A DNA stretch of 64,000 nt from Photobacterium obscurum (GTDB taxonomy: Bacteria > Pseudomonadota > Gammaproteobacteria > Enterobacterales > Vibrionaceae): NCBI RefSeq assembly GCF_026191635.1, contig NZ_JAKRRW010000001.1, positions 372,001 through 436,000 on the forward strand, written 5' to 3'. Below, in pieces: positions 19,265 to 28,457 of the stretch; position 1 is the stretch's first letter; each line of letters begins with the position of its first letter. Both the position numbers and the translations under genes were made by a program. The notes under the pieces are model-generated. The model was not told the DNA's origin. It searched no databases and worked only from the letters and a program-made list of their open reading frames with translations.

Positions 19265-19298
19265 GTGTGCTTTTCAATGGGGGGGGAACAAAGCACAC
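19265..19298 (-). promoter_or_regulatory. Leader hairpin with homopolymer loop before glpQ
   Basis: GTGTGCTTT (19265-19273) and AAAGCACAC (19290-19298) form a perfect nine-base stem. The 16-base loop holds eight consecutive G residues (C8 on the glpQ strand, 19279-19286). It sits directly upstream of the glpQ ribosome binding site. It may control translation, and a G8 tract is prone to slippage. Confidence 0.5.
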
Positions 19299-19678
19299 CT
19301 GAGTTATACGTCGAGAAGCATAATAATGGTTATTGAACACTCTATTTAGATCTTTTGCTCTAATCGTGATCGCAAACGCTCGAATTTGAACATTTTCATT
19401 TCGAGTGGTGACATAAATTCCACTTTCAACATTCATACGAAACATACCTTCCCATATAAGCTCATCAAGTAAGCCTAATGACAGATAGCCTGATCCGGGC
19501 AACAGGCCTTAAGCAGCCAAAGCCTGGTTTGTAATATAAAAAAACCACCAAACGGAGGAAAAAACACCATTGTATTCGTAGATTTAATACTCTAAAATCG
19601 CAATCGCTTAATAATACACCGTACAACAAGTGTTTTTTCAAGGATGAGTCTCTTGTTGCTGCTATAAAGAGTCTACGC
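19299..19678. other. Intergenic region glpQ/repeat lipoprotein
   Basis: These 380 bases lie between divergent genes. Short minus-strand frames here lack ribosome binding sites and recognisable sequence, so I see no gene. The lipoprotein gene starts directly after a purine-poor leader. No operator consensus was recognised. Confidence 0.4.
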
Positions 19679-22600
19679 ATGAACTATAAAAAAAATATTC
19701 TGGCTATCCTTGTCGGCACATCACTCATCCTATCTGGTTGCGGCGGCGGTGGTAGTGGGAGCTCAGAAAGCTCTCATACTCCAACAGCTAAACCCGGCAA
19801 ACTTCAGCGCCACGCCCTTGAAGCCGAAGATATCAGCACAACCTACTATGAGAAAGACCATGACTGGCAGAGAGTCAACCCCAAGCTTGATCACCGTATA
19901 GGAACAACCGAGTTCACTATCATCGACAGCGAACCGCAAGGCATGGCATCGATTAACCCGGCAAGTGGCGAAATCACCGTATTCAAGCCTGGTACACTAA
20001 CAGTCAGAGTCACAGACACCAGCACGGTATATGAAAATTCTGAGGCCACGTTTACCGTCATGGTCGACAAAGGAATCAACCACTCTCTTGAGGCCCAAAA
20101 TAAAGAAATCGCGATTGAAACCAGCGATAAAGCTTTTATCACCGCCCGTAATAACAAAGGCAAGGCCACTTATACCGTTTCCGACGACAGCCGCCACCTA
20201 TTAGAAATTGACCATAAAACAGGTCAACTCACCCCTCTCGCTGTCGGTACTGCTACTGTTATCATTACCGATGAAGGTAACGATAAATTTGCACCCGCAA
20301 CAACGGAAGCGAAAGTGACCATCAAGGCGATCAATGCGTCAACATTAAGCTTTGCCCCGCTGTCTACCTCCTACTCACCGGGCCTTCTGCTGGAGCCATG
20401 GCGTGTCAGCGGGGACGAAGGCGCCGAGTACCGCTATAACATTTATTCCAACTCCGCCCCTGATGTACTGAGCATCGATGAAAACACCGGCCAGATGACG
20501 GTCAAAAAAGTGGGTAAAACCGTGATCGAAGTAACGGCAACCTACAATGATCACTACGATCGCGCATCGCAGACAGCTTACTTTGATGTCACTATCACCA
20601 AAGGTCAACGCATGGCCATTGAGGTTGAAAGCCAGACTTTCCCTTATGTGCCAGGTAAAATCATCCAGCCTAACGTCAGTCACCTGATTGGCAAGCCCCG
20701 ATTTGAATTAGTCAACGAAGGGGATGTCGTCACCATCGACAAGACATCAGGCTACCCTAAAATCATCGGTGTCGGCTCTGTCTCTATCAATGCCATCGAC
20801 GACAGCAACCCGAACTACTATCCTTCAAATTACCGCTTTAGCCTTATAGTAGAGAAAGGTGAGCATCCTGGCCTGAAAGCGAAGACGGTCATCCAGCGCA
20901 CCTACAGCAAGGATCTCACCATTACTCCCCATATCACAGGGCAGTACGGCGATCTGTCGATCACCAGTACCTCGGCAAATGTTGCGATTTCAGACGACGA
21001 GAAAAGCGTTACCGTAATCAAAGCGGGGACAACGAACCTGAGTGTTACAGACTCTGGCGGCCAGCACTACCATCAGTCTTCGGCAGCCGCTGTGGTACTG
21101 GAGATTGCCCGTGCCATCCATCCGGACATGACAGTGAGCGGACTAACTACCGACTACAGCGACAACTGCTTTGCTATCGATAACTATATTGACGGAGCAG
21201 AAGGAGAAATTACCGTATCATCCAACAGTAATCCGGATGTAGCCGAGTTCAACCAGGAAAAACGCTGTATCAAACCGCTAAAACCTGGCTCGACCGACTT
21301 CACTCTCTATAGCCAGCAGAGCGACAACTACTTGGCTTCCGAAGTCAAGACCCTACCAGTGATCATTAACCAGGCCGGCACGACGCTGAAAACATCAGGG
21401 GATGTCTGGGGAACATTTGGTAGCGGCTCAATCAAGCTGCCTACCATCACTGGCAGCCACGGAGAGCTGACATATGAAATTGCTGAAAATGCCAACACAG
21501 ATGTTGTCAGGCTCAGCGCCGACAGTGGGCCTATGCAGACTCTCAATGCCGGTACCACCCGTATCAAGGTGACCGACAGCGGCAACGAGCAATATCAAGC
21601 GGCAACCGCCTACTTCAACGTAACAGTCAAGCCTGCACTCAACACGCTCAATGTTTCCTACCCTAAGGATGAAGTCTTCGAACCAGGCAAGCGCCTCACT
21701 CCGGCCTTCACCGATCTGACCGATGACATGACAACAACTTTCGAGCTCACGACCAGTACGGGCGAGCCAGTCAAGCTGATCAATACCACAACTGGTGAGC
21801 TTGAAATCCAGTCTGCCGGTGAATACAGCCTGAAAGTAACCGCCGTATCGCGCAACTACCGGCAGGCAGAGCTGACTATCAAAGGTACAATCGCTAAAGC
21901 GCCACATCCGGGCATTGAGACTAAGCCTATCGAGATTGAATATTCTCCGTTGAAAACTTATCAGCTGGAGCTCGGCACGCCTGCAATCGGTCAGCGGGTA
22001 TTTTCAGTGTCCGCTCAAGACAATGATCTGCTCATTGTCGATCCCAACAGCGGTAAGCTGACACTGCTTGGTTTTACTGAAAATAAAGCTCAATCAAAGG
22101 CAATAGTCCGAATCAGCGAAGAGGACGGCAATCAGAATTACGAACCGCTGCCCGCTGCGGCAGTACAGAACGTAATCATCAAGGCGCCGGGAGAAAACGT
22201 TTCGCACAAGGACATCACGATCGACCAAACCGGCAGCATTTTTGACAGCCGCCTGAACAGCACTGCTGACGATTATCGTTTCCGAAGCCTAAAAGAGACG
22301 AAAATCAACTTCGTCGGAACCAGAGTTGGAGCGGCTACCGACAAGCAATTAAACGAGTTGGGTGCCGGGGTCAACTTGATTATCGCGATGATCCCCGAAG
22401 GGGAAGAAGACACATACCATAACCGCAAACAGGTCATGCTCTATGTGCAGCGTTTTGACGGCTGTCCGGATAAATACAATCGAACTACGGTATCAAATGG
22501 TACAGCCGAGCCTGTCGCTATGGGCGATTACACCAGTTGTGGCGGCGAAGATACCAACCGTTTTCTGACCTTCACTGTTGTCAATGACCAATACCTCACA

Positions 22601-22798
22601 CCCGGCAACTGGCAGGCTGTCACCCCGTTCGTGGTGTACCGCCAATCAGAGAGGCCATTCAAACCGACAGCCAAAGGCGGCTGCTACGAGGGAAGCAGAA
22701 TGAATGGTAAAATTTACGATGACTGCTCAGAAGATGGCTTGGAAGAAACATCAATCATCAATGAATGGAACCGGGTTGATGTGAGAATCAGCAAATAA
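19679..22798 (+). CDS. Large surface/periplasmic lipoprotein with nine Ig-like repeats
   Basis: A 1039-residue lipoprotein: signal peptide with lipobox LSGC (Cys21), then a Gly/Ser tether (CGGGGSGSSESS). About nine tandem beta-rich units of 85-97 residues follow (ends near 131, 219, 310, 396, 481, 567, 655, 743 and 839). Each unit has a central pattern like 'L-x-I-D-x-x-T/S-G-x-x-T-x-x-x-x-G-x-x-x-I-x-V-T-D' and a final strand like 'F-x-V-x-V-x-K-G', resembling bacterial Ig-like (Big) or cadherin-like folds. A different C-terminal domain (about 840-1039) has four Cys (929, 954, 1002, 1016) that could form disulfides. Function is unknown; adhesion or cell-surface binding is a guess from architecture. 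It is monocistronic with its own terminator. Confidence 0.88.
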   Translation: MNYKKNILAILVGTSLILSGCGGGGSGSSESSHTPTAKPGKLQRHALEAEDISTTYYEKDHDWQRVNPKLDHRIGTTEFTIIDSEPQGMASINPASGEITVFKPGTLTVRVTDTSTVYENSEATFTVMVDKGINHSLEAQNKEIAIETSDKAFITARNNKGKATYTVSDDSRHLLEIDHKTGQLTPLAVGTATVIITDEGNDKFAPATTEAKVTIKAINASTLSFAPLSTSYSPGLLLEPWRVSGDEGAEYRYNIYSNSAPDVLSIDENTGQMTVKKVGKTVIEVTATYNDHYDRASQTAYFDVTITKGQRMAIEVESQTFPYVPGKIIQPNVSHLIGKPRFELVNEGDVVTIDKTSGYPKIIGVGSVSINAIDDSNPNYYPSNYRFSLIVEKGEHPGLKAKTVIQRTYSKDLTITPHITGQYGDLSITSTSANVAISDDEKSVTVIKAGTTNLSVTDSGGQHYHQSSAAAVVLEIARAIHPDMTVSGLTTDYSDNCFAIDNYIDGAEGEITVSSNSNPDVAEFNQEKRCIKPLKPGSTDFTLYSQQSDNYLASEVKTLPVIINQAGTTLKTSGDVWGTFGSGSIKLPTITGSHGELTYEIAENANTDVVRLSADSGPMQTLNAGTTRIKVTDSGNEQYQAATAYFNVTVKPALNTLNVSYPKDEVFEPGKRLTPAFTDLTDDMTTTFELTTSTGEPVKLINTTTGELEIQSAGEYSLKVTAVSRNYRQAELTIKGTIAKAPHPGIETKPIEIEYSPLKTYQLELGTPAIGQRVFSVSAQDNDLLIVDPNSGKLTLLGFTENKAQSKAIVRISEEDGNQNYEPLPAAAVQNVIIKAPGENVSHKDITIDQTGSIFDSRLNSTADDYRFRSLKETKINFVGTRVGAATDKQLNELGAGVNLIIAMIPEGEEDTYHNRKQVMLYVQRFDGCPDKYNRTTVSNGTAEPVAMGDYTSCGGEDTNRFLTFTVVNDQYLTPGNWQAVTPFVVYRQSERPFKPTAKGGCYEGSRMNGKIYDDCSEDGLEETSIINEWNRVDVRISK

Positions 22799-22817
22799 AA
22801 CCTGAATCCAGCATATT

Positions 22818-22853
22818 AAAAAGCCAGTCAGATAGCTGACTGGCTTTTTTTTT
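22818..22853 (+). terminator. Terminator after the repeat lipoprotein
   Basis: Perfect stem AGCCAGTCAG / CTGACTGGCT with a four-base loop, followed by nine T residues. Confidence 0.9.
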
Positions 22854-22855
22854 GC

Positions 22856-22930
22856 TAATACCAAACTGAATAATGATCTGGTCTATCCGTGAGATTGAAA
22901 AGACTCAGATAATTGTTCAGTTTGGTAATA
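22856..22930. repeat. 75-bp palindromic repeat (TAATACC family)
   Basis: Two 25-base arms (22856-22880 and 22906-22930) are inverted copies matching at 22 of 25 positions, ending TAATACC...GGTAATA, around a 25-base centre. Copies or halves of the same type occur at 10068-10092, 24615-24635, 58929-58973 and 62535-62586. It looks like a REP- or MITE-like non-coding element placed between two terminators. Confidence 0.75.
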
Positions 22931-22969
22931 CTGTTTCGCAAATCATGAAACAAATTGAGCATCCGCACA

Positions 22970-22997
22970 TAAAAAAACCGGAGCCTAGGCTCCGGTT
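22970..22997 (-). terminator. Terminator after cysS
   Basis: Stem AACCGGAGCC / GGCTCCGGTT with a two-base centre, followed on the minus strand by seven T residues. Confidence 0.88.
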
Positions 22998-23030
22998 CTA
23001 AATAGCGGTTTTAAACTGCTGTTTAGTTGA

Positions 23031-24413
23031 TTACTTACGGCGCCAAGTGGTTCCCTGAGGACCATCTTCAAGGATAATATCCATCGCCAGCAGCTTGTCA
23101 CGAGCCGCATCGGCTGCCGCCCAATCTTTTGCAGCACGCGCATCCAAGCGCTGCTGGATCAGGGCCTCGATTTCAGCAACATCATCGCTCTCGCCGGCAC
23201 CACCTTGCAGGAAGGCTTCAGGCTCTTGAGATAGCAGGCCAAGGATATCTGCCAGTTCACGCATGCGCGCACCAAGTGCAGAGGCCGCAGCAACATCGTC
23301 TGTTTTCAGTCGGTTGATTTCACGAGCCATGTCAAACAGCACAGAATAAGCTTCCGGCGTGTTGAAATCGTCATCCATCGCTTCTTTAAAGCGAGCAACA
23401 AATTCTTCGCCGCCTTCTGCCGCAACTTGGACATCAAGACCACGTAGTGATGTATATAGACGCTCAAGTGCAGAACGCGCCTGCTTCAGATTATCTTCGC
23501 TATAGTTCAGCTGACTGCGGTAGTGGCCAGACATTAGGAAGTAACGCACCGTTTCAGCATCGTAGTAGCCAAGTACGTCACGGATCGTGAAGAAGTTACC
23601 CAGTGATTTGGACATCTTCTCGCGATCAACCATCACCATGCCGCTGTGCATCCAGGTATTTACATACTGGGAACCCGTCGCGCAGCATGACTGAGCAATT
23701 TCATTTTCATGGTGCGGGAACTGTAGATCGGAACCACCGCCGTGAATATCGAAGTGATCACCCAGGATCGCCGAGTTCATCGCTGAACATTCGATGTGCC
23801 AGCCCGGACGACCTGCACCCCATGGTGATTCCCATGTCGGCTCACCAGGCTTAGACATTTTCCACAGCACAAAGTCCAGCGGGCTACGTTTAGCCGTCTC
23901 GATATCAACACGCGCACCGGCCTGCAGTTGTTCTAGGTCTTGCTTCGACAACTTACCGTATTCATCGAATTTACTAACTTCGAACATCACATCACCGTTA
24001 TCGGCAACATATGCAAAACCACGTTCAATCAAGCGCTCACACATTGCAATGATTTCGGCAATGAAGTCTGTTGCACGTGGCTCGATATCAGGACGCTTCA
24101 TACCCAGCGCATCAAAGTCCGCATGCATCTCGCCGATCAGACGCTCTGTCAGCGAGTCACAGCTTTCGCCGTTCTCAGCTGCACGCTTAATGATCTTATC
24201 GTCGATATCTGTGATGTTGCGAACAAATGTCAGATCGTAACCCGAATAACGCAGATAGCGAGAAACCACATCGAACGACACGAAGGTACGGCCATGGCCG
24301 ATGTGACATAAATCGTAAATGGTAACCCCACAGACGTACATGCCTACTTTGCCAGGCTGGATGGGTGTAAATTCCTCTTTCTGTCTAGTGAGCGAGTTAT
24401 AGATCTTTAACAT
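23031..24413 (-). CDS. cysS: Cysteine--tRNA ligase
   Basis: Class I aminoacyl-tRNA synthetase charging tRNA-Cys. The 460-residue protein (enteric form 461) has the zinc-binding Cys28 in YVCGVTIYD, the HIGH motif (about 37-40), further zinc ligands in HIECSAMNS and [11 protein letters not shown] (about 209-240), and the KMSKS loop ([12 protein letters not shown], about 266-272). A C-terminal helical anticodon region ends the protein. It is a single-gene unit divergent from ppiB. A 24-base palindrome lies 32-55 bases upstream of its start. Confidence 0.98.
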   Translation of the reverse strand: MLKIYNSLTRQKEEFTPIQPGKVGMYVCGVTIYDLCHIGHGRTFVSFDVVSRYLRYSGYDLTFVRNITDIDDKIIKRAAENGESCDSLTERLIGEMHADFDALGMKRPDIEPRATDFIAEIIAMCERLIERGFAYVADNGDVMFEVSKFDEYGKLSKQDLEQLQAGARVDIETAKRSPLDFVLWKMSKPGEPTWESPWGAGRPGWHIECSAMNSAILGDHFDIHGGGSDLQFPHHENEIAQSCCATGSQYVNTWMHSGMVMVDREKMSKSLGNFFTIRDVLGYYDAETVRYFLMSGHYRSQLNYSEDNLKQARSALERLYTSLRGLDVQVAAEGGEEFVARFKEAMDDDFNTPEAYSVLFDMAREINRLKTDDVAAASALGARMRELADILGLLSQEPEAFLQGGAGESDDVAEIEALIQQRLDARAAKDWAAADAARDKLLAMDIILEDGPQGTTWRRK

Positions 24414-24774
24414 GTCTCGTAGTTACTCATTTTATGGGGTTACTTAAGAGGAGTAATTACACCTCTTATGACAAATGAAGGCAAGAAAAAATGCGCTTAG
24501 ACCACGGTTTCCGGCTGTTAAAACAGTGAAAACTACATTGAATGATGAGCCCCCTAACCTGCCAGATCCGTGAATTTCCGGGGTAGTACCAAATCTGTAT
24601 CGTTCACCTATAGTTATACCAGACCGAATTTTTGTGGATTTGGCATCGGAACAGGTTAAATAATAGCCTTATTTCATCTTCCGCGGATAATGATGAGAGA
24701 TCATGTTGACGCCTTTCCTTAGTCATATAAAATTCAGTATTTAAAGCAAAATACATCCATTAAAGGACAAGCTC
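24414..24774. other. Divergent intergenic region cysS/ppiB
   Basis: These 361 bases contain a near-perfect 24-base palindrome at 24445-24468 (TAAGAGG, then A-GTAATTAC-A, then CCTCTTA) close to the cysS start. A half-copy of the TAATACC repeat family lies around 24615-24635 (TTATACCAGACCGAATTTT). No gene is seen. Confidence 0.5.
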
Positions 24775-25272
24775 ATGGTAACGCTTCACACTACTTTTGG
24801 TGACATCAAAATTCAGCTAAACACAGAAAAAGCGCCTGAAACGTGTGCAAACTTCCTGCAGTACTGCCGTGACGATTTCTACAACGGCACACTATTCCAC
24901 CGTGTAATCGATGGTTTCATGATCCAGGGTGGTGGTATGGCTTCTGGTATGGAAGAGAAAGAAACCCGTGCGCCAATCAAAAATGAAGCGAACAACGGCC
25001 TAAGCAACAAAGTGGGCACACTTGCAATGGCTCGTACAATGGAACCGCATTCTGCAAGTTCTCAGTTCTTCATCAATGTTAACGACAACAAATTCCTGGA
25101 TTTCAAATCAGAGACACCTGATGGCTGGGGCTACTGCGTATTTGCAGAAGTGGTTGAAGGTATGGACGTTGTAAACAAAATCAAAGCTGTTTCTACTGGC
25201 AACTGGGGTTACGTTCACCAAGACGTACCTGTTGAAGAAGTTGTTATCAACAGCGTAACTATCGAAGAGTAA
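24775..25272 (+). CDS. ppiB: Peptidyl-prolyl cis-trans isomerase B (cyclophilin)
   Basis: A cytoplasmic cyclophilin catalysing cis-trans isomerisation of prolyl peptide bonds. The protein is 165 residues with no signal peptide, which points to PpiB and not the periplasmic PpiA. Catalytic-site segments are [14 protein letters not shown] (about 42-55, with the active Arg) and [13 protein letters not shown] (about 98-105). It begins [11 protein letters not shown] and is preceded by AAGGA. lpxH follows after 42 bases on the same strand, the usual cysS/ppiB/lpxH arrangement. Confidence 0.97.
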   Translation: MVTLHTTFGDIKIQLNTEKAPETCANFLQYCRDDFYNGTLFHRVIDGFMIQGGGMASGMEEKETRAPIKNEANNGLSNKVGTLAMARTMEPHSASSQFFINVNDNKFLDFKSETPDGWGYCVFAEVVEGMDVVNKIKAVSTGNWGYVHQDVPVEEVVINSVTIEE

Positions 25273-25314
25273 TTCATACTCTCAGGGTGGTCTGACGGCC
25301 GCCCTCCCTTCCTT

Positions 25315-26043
25315 ATGACAATACTGTTTATTTCTGATCTACACCTGAGTGCCGAACGAACTGACATCACCGATTGTTTTCTGACTTTTATGAAAGAAGA
25401 AACCAAGGGGATTGATGCGTTATATGTTCTGGGTGACCTATTTGAAATGTGGATTGGTGACGATGATGACTCTCCGTTCCACCAGCAAATCAAATCGGCC
25501 TTTAAACAACTGACGGATTCAGGCACTCCCTGCTATTTCATTCACGGTAACCGTGACTTTTTGGTTGGCAACCGCTTTAGTAAAGAAACCGGTGTTCAGC
25601 TATTACCGGAACACACTGTGGTTGATATTTACGGCACGCCAACACTTATCCTTCATGGTGATACCCTGTGTACCTTAGACGAAGCCTATCAGCGCTACCG
25701 AAAAAAAGTACACAATAAGTTTATTCAATGGCTTTTCTTCCGCCTGTCGTTAGCTTACCGCCAGAAAATCGGCAACAAGCTTCGCAGTAACAGCAGCGCA
25801 ACCAACCAGGTGAAGCAGCAGGATGTGATGGACGTCACCCCTGATGAGGTGGTAAAAGTCATGTCGCAATATCAGGTGAAGGCGATGATCCACGGTCATA
25901 CTCACCGCCCTGATGTGCACAGCCTCACTGTCGACAATCAGCCCGCGCGGCGAACGGTACTCGGTGATTGGTACGATCATGGGTCGGTATTGGTCTGCAC
26001 GCCGGAGGGCTGTCGGCTGGAAACGAGAGAGTTTGCTCGCTAG
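25315..26043 (+). CDS. lpxH: UDP-2,3-diacylglucosamine diphosphatase LpxH
   Basis: LpxH hydrolyses UDP-2,3-diacylglucosamine to lipid X and UMP, the fourth step of lipid A synthesis, at the inner membrane's cytoplasmic face. The 242-residue protein shows the dinuclear metallophosphoesterase motifs in order: FISDLHLS (Asp/His near 6-8), VLGDLFEMWIGD (near 40), HGNRDF (near 78), HGD (near 113) and HGHTHRP (near 194). It is 42 bases after ppiB and ends at a terminator. Confidence 0.97.
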   Translation: MTILFISDLHLSAERTDITDCFLTFMKEETKGIDALYVLGDLFEMWIGDDDDSPFHQQIKSAFKQLTDSGTPCYFIHGNRDFLVGNRFSKETGVQLLPEHTVVDIYGTPTLILHGDTLCTLDEAYQRYRKKVHNKFIQWLFFRLSLAYRQKIGNKLRSNSSATNQVKQQDVMDVTPDEVVKVMSQYQVKAMIHGHTHRPDVHSLTVDNQPARRTVLGDWYDHGSVLVCTPEGCRLETREFAR

Positions 26044-26059
26044 CCAGGTAAATACAAGA

Positions 26060-26091
26060 AAGGTACGCCATGGCGTACCTTTTCTTTTTCA
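26060..26091 (+). terminator. Terminator after lpxH
   Basis: Palindromic stem AAGGTACGCC / GGCGTACCTT followed by TTTCTTTTT. It lies between lpxH and the convergent transporter gene. Confidence 0.8.
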
Positions 26092-26102
26092 TAGCTTACT
26101 TG

Positions 26103-26996
26103 TTAGGAGAGCACTTCGGCAGGCTGCGGCTCGACCCGCTCACTTGCCCAAGAGCGATACATGGTCAGCGAAGTATACAGCACCACTCCAATTACCAGCC
26201 AAGCCAATAACTGCAGATCCAACGACTTCACCAGATAAGCCGCAATAACAACTCCGATAGGGCCGGTGATTGCAACAATCAATGCTGCACGGCTATTGAT
26301 ACGGTTCAAGCGAATGAAGCTGCCTGCAGAGAAAAAACTCAAGAATGCACAAGAACACATCATGATCGGGAAAGCCGCCAGCGGATGCATCCCCAGTAGG
26401 TACACCATAGTCATACAAGGCGCATAAAGGCCAATACCGACGGTCATCAAAGCACCAAACAGGAAATTCCCGACAATGGCCACCCCCAGCTTCCAGCCAC
26501 TTAAGCCCAGAGCCAAGCCGCCGAGCGGAAACAGCTCCAATTGACCGGCCAGCATTAAACTGGCAACAACCAACAGTGCAACGCACATCACCAGTCGAAT
26601 CAGCTGACGATCCCAGCCCGAAACAAGCCGGGCCCCCACCGTCGCCCCCAGGCAGGCTGCCAGCACCATACTCACCAGGGTGGTAGCATCGACATCCACG
26701 GCAGTTAAGAAAATCAATGACTGCGCCACCGTTGCCATCACCGCCTGACAATTCAACGTTCCCGGAAGCAGTTTGTCGTCGACCAACTTAAATTGTTTAT
26801 ACCCTGCAGTCTTTATTGCAAAGCTACCTACCCCGAGGGTATCGCAAAAATTGGCAAAGCCACCAATAAAGCCGATAGGAATAATTTTAGTTTGCGCTTC
26901 CTGCGTACGGTTTTTACGCCATGCGTTCAATAACATGGCAATAAAAACGCCTCCACCTACAAGCAATCCAGCTTGTATGACTGTAAACACCGTCAT
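26103..26996 (-). CDS. TSUP/TauE/SafE family sulfite exporter-like protein
   Basis: A 297-residue polytopic inner-membrane protein of the TauE/SafE (TSUP, DUF81) family, with about eight hydrophobic segments and the paired GGFANFCDTLG (about 43-53) and GIGLYAPCMTMVYLLG (about 190-205) repeats. Members export sulfite, sulfoacetate or related organosulfur anions, or have unknown substrates. No sulfur-metabolism gene is adjacent, so the substrate is open. It converges on lpxH and is divergent from the HDOD gene. Confidence 0.88.
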   Translation of the reverse strand: MTVFTVIQAGLLVGGGVFIAMLLNAWRKNRTQEAQTKIIPIGFIGGFANFCDTLGVGSFAIKTAGYKQFKLVDDKLLPGTLNCQAVMATVAQSLIFLTAVDVDATTLVSMVLAACLGATVGARLVSGWDRQLIRLVMCVALLVVASLMLAGQLELFPLGGLALGLSGWKLGVAIVGNFLFGALMTVGIGLYAPCMTMVYLLGMHPLAAFPIMMCSCAFLSFFSAGSFIRLNRINSRAALIVAITGPIGVVIAAYLVKSLDLQLLAWLVIGVVLYTSLTMYRSWASERVEPQPAEVLS

Positions 26997-27167
26997 TTAC
27001 TGCACAAATATTTCATAAAAGGAGGCTATTATGTATTAACTAAGTGGATGATTCTATGTTCTTGGTCATTGTCTTAATTTGCTATCAGCGTCACTATGTG
27101 AAACCATCAGTATTTGTAATACTTCATGTGTGTGACGACTTGGATTCAAGCTCAGGCACAACTAACG

Positions 27168-27190
27168 GCTATCTCCAATGCAGAGATAGC
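27168..27190. promoter_or_regulatory. Perfect dyad upstream of the HDOD/EAL-like gene
   Basis: GCTATCTC and GAGATAGC are perfect eight-base inverted copies around a seven-base spacer, 38 bases before the start codon. It may be an operator or a leader hairpin; no consensus was recognised. Confidence 0.35.
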
Positions 27191-27227
27191 GTATAGAACA
27201 TAAAATCAATAACTTGTAACTTATTTC

Positions 27228-28454
27228 ATGCACTCATATCTTGCTCGACAACCTGTTTTAAACAGAGAAAAAGCAACCGTTGGATACGAATTGCTATTTC
27301 GTGATGGACCAAGTAACTGCTTTCCGGATATTGGTGATGAACAAGCAACGAACCGTCTATTAGCTGATAATTTTTTCACTTCTGGTGCCACACAAGTCAC
27401 CGCTGGCAAAAGGGCTTTCGTCAACTTTCCCTATAGCAGCCTGATTCAGCGGACCCCGCTGATGTTTCCCAGAAAAAGCTTCATTATTGAGATACTGGAA
27501 ACCTGCGATCCCAGCGACGAACTGCTTGAGGCTGTGATTGAGTTAAATCAGAAGGGTTACACCCTGGCCCTGGATGATTTTATTCCCAGCGCCGTATGGA
27601 ATCGTTTCCTGCCCTATATCCACATTATAAAATTTGATATTCGCACGACGCCGATTTCCAAAGCCAGCTTTTTCATTCGGCACCATAAAGACAAAGCCAA
27701 TAAGCTCCTTTTTCTTGCCGAAAAAGTTGAAAGCCAGGAAGAATTCATCGCAGCCTATGATGCAGGATTTGACCTGTTCCAAGGTTTTTTCTTTAGCCTG
27801 CCCGAAATGATGCAGCGTAAGACCCTGACCCCCTGTGGCCTGACGACACTACGTCTATATCAGGAGATCAGCCAGGAGAATGTTAACTTTGATAAAGTCG
27901 AAACGATCATCGCAAATGATGTTTCTTTGTCTTACAAGTTGCTTCGCCATGTCAACAACATGACATCAAGCCGGGCCAAACCAATCTCTTCTTTCAAACA
28001 GGCACTAGTCTATCTCGGTGAAGAACAACTACGGCGGTTTATTACCTTTGTCGCTACATCACATGCCACCGAAAAAAAGCCACGGGCGCTGTACAGCCTT
28101 TCGTTACAACGCGCTCATTTCTGTGAGCAGCTGAGTGCTTTAGTAACGCCGCCAGTTGTCGGCAACCAAGCATTCCTCACTGGTTTATTTTCACTCCTGG
28201 GCTCATTGCTTGACCAACCGATTGAAGATTTAATCAACGTGCTGCCGCTGAGTGACGAAATTCAGCAGGCACTGGTACATCAAACGGGTACCCTTGGCAG
28301 CCTGCTCAAGTTGAGCATGGCCTATGACAAGGCGCAGTGGCAAGACGTCAGCCAAATCAGCCAGCAATTGGGCATCAAAGAATCAAACGTTGCAGATCTT
28401 TATCTAGAGTCTTTAAAATGGGCCTCTTATTTTGATAAAACAGCGACAGAGTAA
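27228..28454 (+). CDS. Degenerate EAL plus HDOD domain signalling protein (YuxH family)
   Basis: A 408-residue cytoplasmic protein. The N-terminal part (about 1-195) is an EAL-like fold: it starts MHSYLARQPVLNREKATVGYE, then ELLFRD in place of the EAL signature. ALDDFIP and IKFDIR stretches follow, but metal-binding residues are largely missing, so c-di-GMP hydrolysis is unlikely. The C-terminal part (about 200-390) is an HDOD domain (NDVSLSYKLLRHVNN, then SFKQALVYLGEEQLRRFI). Such proteins act as signalling adaptors, some affecting motility. ychJ follows three bases downstream, so the two are cotranscribed. Confidence 0.88.
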   Translation: MHSYLARQPVLNREKATVGYELLFRDGPSNCFPDIGDEQATNRLLADNFFTSGATQVTAGKRAFVNFPYSSLIQRTPLMFPRKSFIIEILETCDPSDELLEAVIELNQKGYTLALDDFIPSAVWNRFLPYIHIIKFDIRTTPISKASFFIRHHKDKANKLLFLAEKVESQEEFIAAYDAGFDLFQGFFFSLPEMMQRKTLTPCGLTTLRLYQEISQENVNFDKVETIIANDVSLSYKLLRHVNNMTSSRAKPISSFKQALVYLGEEQLRRFITFVATSHATEKKPRALYSLSLQRAHFCEQLSALVTPPVVGNQAFLTGLFSLLGSLLDQPIEDLINVLPLSDEIQQALVHQTGTLGSLLKLSMAYDKAQWQDVSQISQQLGIKESNVADLYLESLKWASYFDKTATE

Positions 28455-28457
28455 CTC

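Noticed and set aside
19257..19680. Two overlapping minus-strand frames of 71 and 81 codons between glpQ and the lipoprotein
   Set aside because: No ribosome binding sites, Cys/Arg-rich composition, and one overlaps the glpQ leader hairpin.
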